A stretch of 64,000 nt of DNA from assembly GCF_003253115.1 (NCBI RefSeq), contig NZ_QEQF01000004.1, positions 1-64,000 of the forward strand, in the 5' to 3' direction. Origin of the DNA: Haemophilus_A paraphrohaemolyticus_A. Lineage in GTDB: Bacteria; Pseudomonadota; Gammaproteobacteria; Enterobacterales; Pasteurellaceae. Shown here piece by piece: positions 60,340 to 64,000 of the stretch. Every line of letters begins with the position of its first letter. Positions within the stretch are counted from its first letter, which is position 1. Below the pieces are notes generated by a model, which had not been told where the DNA came from, searched no databases, and was given only the letters and a program-made list of their open reading frames with translations. The position numbers were made by a program, and so were the translations under genes.

Positions 60340-60418
60340 TCGCACTAGGCTACGCATAAATCAGCCCTCTTGGGGCTGTACATTACATATCCTAAAGGGA
60401 TGTAGCTTATGCTTAACT
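60340..60418. repeat. Dispersed intergenic repeat with hairpins
   Basis: CTAGGCTACGCATAAATCAG (from 60344) repeats the 22212-22236 element with two base changes. It is followed by CAGCCCC-type hairpin CAGCCC/GGGGCTG (60362-60378) and a second ATCC/GGAT stem. No ORF is visible. Confidence 0.5.
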
Positions 60419-60439
60419 ATTACCTACGGAGGAAGAAAT

Positions 60440-62395
60440 TTGAAGAAAAAAAGATATTTATCCGAACAAGAACTTATCCACTTTATCGAACAAAAACTCG
60501 CAGAAGATAATATTTTTGAGCTGCTAAAAGGCTTTTTCCATTGGATTCGTTGCGAAGAAAACCGAGAACTACAACTCAAATTTTTAATCACAACATTAAA
60601 GAAAAACAAGCCACTTACGCAAAATTTGTCATCACAACTTTGTCGTTGGTTATGCAGCATGCGACTTTATCCGCTATTGATTTCTAACGGTATTTTAAGC
60701 CGTGATGGTTTTAGACGCGAATTTCGCTCACGCTTATATGAAAAATTCAATCCTGCCGTGCCAGATGTAAAAGATCTTCGTGATATTTTCTTCATCTTGT
60801 TTAACGATAAACACGATGGCGAATGGCTCAACAGCGTACCGTTGCGATATTGGAGCAGCCTTTTCAAACTACTTAATCGTTATACAAGTGAGGGAGAACG
60901 TGATCGTGTGGATGCTCATTTGCGGGCGGAAGGCCTATTTTCGATTAAGATGCTTTCGATTTGGATTGCTGCTGAAGAGATGCAGCCTGAACTGATGCGC
61001 TTAGATCCAAGTTTAATTGAGGCGGATAGTCCTTTTGTTGCGTTACAAAATGAGGTGATGCTCTGGATTGAAGCACGCCGTCGCAATGAGCTGTTTGATG
61101 ATGGGCACTTGCAAGTGATGTTTGCCCAAAGTAAGGCATTAATCGACCGCTTGAAGAAAAAAGGGGCAGCGATGGGCTCTTCAATGGAAGTGGCTTATCT
61201 GCTTGAACGCTTGGAGCAGACGCTTGAGCGCCTTGCGATGTTGATGGACGTATTTGCTTCTAATCGATTTTTGCCACGCCGAATTTTGCTTTTGGCGGGA
61301 AATTTAGCCATTGCTTCTGCAAATAAACACAGCGTCTCCGCGCTTTGGAAGCAGAGCGTGAGTATGCTTTCACGGAGCATCACACAGAACACTAGCGACC
61401 ACGGTGAGCATTATATTACTCGCACTAAAAGTGAGTATCTTTCGATGTTCTACTCTGCCGCTGGCGGAGGCGTACTGATTGCGTTAATGGCATTGTTCAA
61501 AATTTACCTGGGTGGAGTGATTGAAGATAAGATGCTAAAAGGTATTGCCGAAGGGCTGAATTACGGTATTGGTTTTACCCTGATTTTTATGTTGCACTTT
61601 ACTGTTGCAACCAAGCAGCCCGCAATGACCGCCGCACGATTTGCTGATTTCGTTGGAAAAAATCCGCAAGGGCGAGCCGTGAATATGAAGCTGGCACAAT
61701 TGCTGATTGATGTATTCCGCTCCCAAAGTATTGCGGTTATTGGCAATGTGACGGTAGCGGTTGGGATTGCTTCACTCATAGCTTATGGCTACCAATATTT
61801 TGAAAGTAAGCCATTGCTCGATCAGGCTCAAATCGCTTACCAATTGCACAGTATTGACCCTCTCGGTGGCACACTTTGGTTTGCATCGATAGCAGGTGTT
61901 TGGTTGTTCTGTGCAGGTTTAATTTCAGGCTATGTGGATAATCGTTGCAACTATCTGAATCTACGAATGCGACTGCAACATCATCCGTTGTTGGTGAAAA
62001 TCATGAGCGAACACAAGCGGTCGGTTTTTGCTAATTATATGCATAACAACTATGGCTCGATTGTGGGTAATCTTACCTTCGGGATGCTACTCGGCTTAAC
62101 AGGCGTTGTGGGCTCTTTGCTCAATCTTCCGCTTGATATTCGCCATATCGCTTTCTCTTCGGCAAATGTGGGATATGCGGTAATGAGTGGTAATTTAGGT
62201 TGGGCAATTTTCTGGCAAAGCCTCGGTTTTGTGTTGCTAATTGGCGTGGTTAATCTAGCGGTAAGTTTCTCGTTTACACTTTCATTAGCACTTCGCTCAT
62301 TAGGTGCGACAGTCGATAGCTGGGAAAGTATCGCTAAATGTGTATGGCAAATCCTTAAACAAAAACCGCTGAGTTTGATTTTGCCGGTACGATAA
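60440..62395 (+). CDS. Gcr-type multi-span membrane protein (COG4389)
   Basis: The 651-residue protein belongs to the family often named site-specific recombinase (gonococcal Gcr). It has a long helical N-terminal half (about 1-340) and seven or so membrane segments after residue 345. I see no tyrosine- or serine-recombinase catalytic motif and the membrane topology argues against a recombinase, so the name should not be trusted. The start is TTG 60440, supported by GGAGGAAG at 60428-60435; a later ATG would cut the conserved N-terminus. It is monocistronic, between repeats and a terminator. An uptake-signal core is near 62014. Confidence 0.82.
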   Translation: MKKKRYLSEQELIHFIEQKLAEDNIFELLKGFFHWIRCEENRELQLKFLITTLKKNKPLTQNLSSQLCRWLCSMRLYPLLISNGILSRDGFRREFRSRLYEKFNPAVPDVKDLRDIFFILFNDKHDGEWLNSVPLRYWSSLFKLLNRYTSEGERDRVDAHLRAEGLFSIKMLSIWIAAEEMQPELMRLDPSLIEADSPFVALQNEVMLWIEARRRNELFDDGHLQVMFAQSKALIDRLKKKGAAMGSSMEVAYLLERLEQTLERLAMLMDVFASNRFLPRRILLLAGNLAIASANKHSVSALWKQSVSMLSRSITQNTSDHGEHYITRTKSEYLSMFYSAAGGGVLIALMALFKIYLGGVIEDKMLKGIAEGLNYGIGFTLIFMLHFTVATKQPAMTAARFADFVGKNPQGRAVNMKLAQLLIDVFRSQSIAVIGNVTVAVGIASLIAYGYQYFESKPLLDQAQIAYQLHSIDPLGGTLWFASIAGVWLFCAGLISGYVDNRCNYLNLRMRLQHHPLLVKIMSEHKRSVFANYMHNNYGSIVGNLTFGMLLGLTGVVGSLLNLPLDIRHIAFSSANVGYAVMSGNLGWAIFWQSLGFVLLIGVVNLAVSFSFTLSLALRSLGATVDSWESIAKCVWQILKQKPLSLILPVR

Positions 62396-62418
62396 ACGAC
62401 ATAAATTTTCGTTTTACC

Positions 62419-62458
62419 AAAAATCCCTTTCATCATTTAATGAAAGGGATTTTTTATT
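62419..62458. terminator. Bidirectional terminator between gcr-type gene and yebC
   Basis: AAAAATCCCTTTCAT-CATTTA-ATGAAAGGGATTTTT is a perfect 15-bp hairpin flanked by A and T runs. It serves the two convergent genes. Confidence 0.93.
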
Positions 62459-62466
62459 ATTACACC

Positions 62467-63207
62467 TTAAAGAAGTGCAGCGACTTCATCGCTGATTTCG
62501 CCGTTGTGATAAACGTTTTGTACATCATCACAATCTTCTAGCATCTCAATTAAACGGAGTAATTTTGGTGCCGTTTCTGCATCTAGATCTACTGAAGTGG
62601 ATGGAATCATTGTGACTTCCGCTTCTTGAATTTTGAAGCCTGCTTTTTCAATGCCGTCACGTACGTTACCTAAATCTTCCCATGCAGTATAGATTTCAAA
62701 TGAGCCGTCATCTTGTGGTTGAATATCGTCTGCACCAGCTTCGATTGCTGCTTCCGTTAATGCATCTTCATCCGCTTCAGCAATTAAGATTAAACCTTTT
62801 TTGCTGAATAAGTAGCCTACCGAACCTTCAGTCCCTAAATTACCACCACATTTGGTGAAGCTTGGGCGAACTTGTGAAATGGTACGGTTTGCGTTGTCGC
62901 TTAAACATTCCACCATTACCGCTGTGCCGCCTGGACCGTAACCTTCGTAGATTTTGGTCTCCATATTGGTATCATCGCCACCGCCCACACCACGCTCAAT
63001 GGCACGGTTAATGGTATCACGTGTCATATTGTTTGATAACGCTTTATCTACTGCTGAACGTAAACGCGGGTTTGCGCCCACATCGCCACCGCCGATTTTT
63101 GCTGCAGTAACTAATTCACGGATTAATTTGGTAAAAATTTTACCGCGTTGCGCATCTTGTGCTGCTTTGCGGTGTTTAATGTTAGCCCACTTACTATGAC
63201 CTGCCAT
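62467..63207 (-). CDS. yebC: YebC/PmpR family protein
   Basis: The 246-residue protein begins MAGHSKWANIKHRKAAQDA, the invariant start of YebC proteins, and keeps GGGDVGANPRLRSAVDKA, YEGYGPGGTAVMVECLSDN and the acidic C-terminus. YebC members act as transcription regulators or, in recent reports, as factors that relieve ribosome stalling at proline tracts. Which applies here is unknown. The nearest gene upstream on the same strand is nudB, across a large inverted repeat. Confidence 0.95.
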   Translation of the reverse strand: MAGHSKWANIKHRKAAQDAQRGKIFTKLIRELVTAAKIGGGDVGANPRLRSAVDKALSNNMTRDTINRAIERGVGGGDDTNMETKIYEGYGPGGTAVMVECLSDNANRTISQVRPSFTKCGGNLGTEGSVGYLFSKKGLILIAEADEDALTEAAIEAGADDIQPQDDGSFEIYTAWEDLGNVRDGIEKAGFKIQEAEVTMIPSTSVDLDAETAPKLLRLIEMLEDCDDVQNVYHNGEISDEVAALL

Positions 63208-63241
63208 GTGTTTTCCTTCTTGAATTTAAATATAAATAAAC

Positions 63242-63306
63242 GTAGGTGAGCATTCCTGCCCACCATGATAATTTAATTAATTGGTAGGCAGGAATGCCCA
63301 ACCTAC
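63242..63306. repeat. Long inverted repeat between nudB and yebC
   Basis: GTAGGTGAGCATTCCTGCC is mirrored by GGCAGGAATGCCCAACCTAC, with small bulges and an AT-rich centre. It could form a large hairpin of about 16 bp. No T-tract follows on the coding strand, so it resembles an intergenic palindromic element. Confidence 0.6.
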
Positions 63307-63314
63307 AATTTGTA

Positions 63315-63755
63315 TCAGTATTGAATAATGAACTTCCCAATTGCCTCCGCATTATTCGGAGAAGCGGTTAAATTCTGTGCCTCTTTTGCATCCAACCATT
63401 GAAATGCCAAATGCTCGCTTAATTGTGGTTCCATCTCTTCTGGCAACGCCAACAAAAACCAATGCTCGGTATTATGTGTGACATTTGGTGCGTATTTGTA
63501 ACGAAATTGCGGAAAAATCTCAAATTTCACTGAATGCTGGCAATCCACCAAGGTTAAATTTTGTTCTAAAATATCAATTCCCGTTTCTTCCTTCACTTCG
63601 CGCATCGCTGTTTGCAAAGGTTGCTCGCCTTCCTCTATTGTGCCTGTTACGGATTGCCAAAAACTTGGAGCATCTTGGCGTTGTAACATCAACACTCTAC
63701 TCGTATTTTGAGCATAAATCACAACCAGAACAGAATAAGGATTTTTATATTTCAT
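63315..63755 (-). CDS. nudB: Dihydroneopterin triphosphate diphosphatase
   Basis: NudB removes pyrophosphate from dihydroneopterin triphosphate in folate synthesis. From ATG 63755 (MKYKNPYSVLVVIYAQ) it has 146 residues; an upstream in-frame ATG at 63782 is not family-like. The Nudix box is GTIEEGEQPLQTAMREVKEETGI. The neighbour yebC is usual in Pasteurellaceae; aspS would be expected nearby but is not seen. Confidence 0.92.
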   Translation of the reverse strand: MKYKNPYSVLVVIYAQNTSRVLMLQRQDAPSFWQSVTGTIEEGEQPLQTAMREVKEETGIDILEQNLTLVDCQHSVKFEIFPQFRYKYAPNVTHNTEHWFLLALPEEMEPQLSEHLAFQWLDAKEAQNLTASPNNAEAIGKFIIQY

Positions 63756-63828
63756 AAGCGAGAATGCGTCTTTTCTGTGCAAAAGAATGGCGATTTTAGC
63801 AAAAAAATTGAGGTTTGATAATAGAAAA

Positions 63829-63852
63829 ATAGGGCGGACTCAAGTCCGCCCT
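63829..63852 (-). terminator. Terminator of the gene at the right edge
   Basis: AGGGCGGACT-CA-AGTCCGCCCT is a perfect 10-bp stem; on the minus strand ATTTTTC follows. It lies 14 bases after the stop of the partial gene. Confidence 0.8.
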
Positions 63853-63865
63853 TTGGGTATAAAAA

Positions 63866-64000
63866 TCAACCACCTAAACTCTCTTTCGCTGTTCGAATAG
63901 CTTCCGCCACGCATTCAGGATTTACCCCGCCTTTCGCACAACGTTTTTCTAAGCAAGATTCAAGCGAAAGAATTGGGTAAACATCTTCATCAATTACAGC
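63866..64000 (-). CDS. C-terminal end of an unrecognised protein (cut by window edge)
   Basis: The minus strand is open from the window edge to TGA at 63866, giving 44 codons. The visible tail reads DEDVYPILSLESCLEK, RCAKGGVNPECVAEAI and RTAKESLGG. Three cysteines (SC, RC, EC) and a helical end are notable, but I do not recognise the family. A strong terminator directly follows, which supports a real gene. It does not look like the C-terminus of AspS, the neighbour expected from related genomes. Confidence 0.7.
   Translation of the reverse strand, partial: AVIDEDVYPILSLESCLEKRCAKGGVNPECVAEAIRTAKESLGG

Noticed and set aside
60440..62395. Site-specific recombinase
   Set aside because: No catalytic motif of either recombinase class; the C-terminal half is multi-span membrane protein.

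Overview
The window looks like a chromosomal segment of a Pasteurellaceae bacterium. DNA-uptake signals with the core ACAAGCGGT(C) are scattered through it on both strands, for example near 7538, 16333, 22413, 41713, 44524 and 60271. This is the Actinobacillus pleuropneumoniae/Mannheimia-type signal, not the Haemophilus influenzae type (AAGTGCGGT). Protein content also fits the family: a NrfABCD nitrite reductase, a HitABC-like iron transporter, an H. influenzae-type thymidylate synthase and an ESPR-led trimeric autotransporter. I cannot name the species from sequence alone. Coding density is high and almost every gene is a recognisable household gene.

Layout. 1-3118 (minus) is the 5' part of a trimeric autotransporter adhesin cut by the window edge. 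3438-10588 holds malQ, a lipoprotein gene, thyA, ftsY-ftsE-ftsX and a small membrane-protein remnant. 10589-14333 holds an AhpD-like protein, a DUF805 protein, engB, rraB, a DMT exporter and a T4 endonuclease V-like pyrimidine-dimer glycosylase. 14430-19794 (minus) holds an AT-rich methyltransferase gene and the iron operon fbpABC. 19996-28026 has uvrD and a TatD-type nuclease on plus, a broken DUF421 gene, and the minus-strand run lpxH-GT2-rep-yrdD-tsaC. 28306-31401 is potABC and bolA. 31504-36457 has tRNA-Ser, ettA, dctA, aroE and a tRNA cluster (Met, Leu, Gln, Gln). 36598-41445 is pgi, ruvC, acyP and a Fur-boxed FrpB/FetA-like TonB receptor. 41575-45232 is a cytochrome c maturation block. 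45381-54231 is mostly branched-chain amino-acid genes (ilvD, leuCD, ilvGM) with folB, plsY, lpxK and a nitroreductase. 54597-58414 is nrfABCD. 58607-64000 is pyrG, a Gcr-type membrane protein, yebC, nudB and the end of an unrecognised gene.

How the genes connect. The haem-lyase block at 41.6-45.2 kb and nrfABCD at 54.6-58.4 kb serve one pathway: NrfA carries a CWTCK haem site that needs a dedicated lyase. A FNR-like site lies before nrfA. Iron supply is represented twice: fbpABC for periplasmic ferric ion, and the TonB receptor with a near-perfect Fur palindrome. DNA repair is well represented (uvrD with a LexA-like site, rep, ruvC, the pyrimidine-dimer glycosylase, a TatD nuclease).

Intergenic structure. 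Four intergenic hairpins are built from two inverted uptake-signal cores and most look like transcription terminators. At least two small families of dispersed palindromic repeats are visible. I found no CRISPR array, insertion sequence, prophage or secretion-system cluster. No convincing new multi-gene system is visible. The most unusual single loci are the methyltransferase gene, the chromosomal endonuclease V homologue and the repeat-built adhesin stalk.
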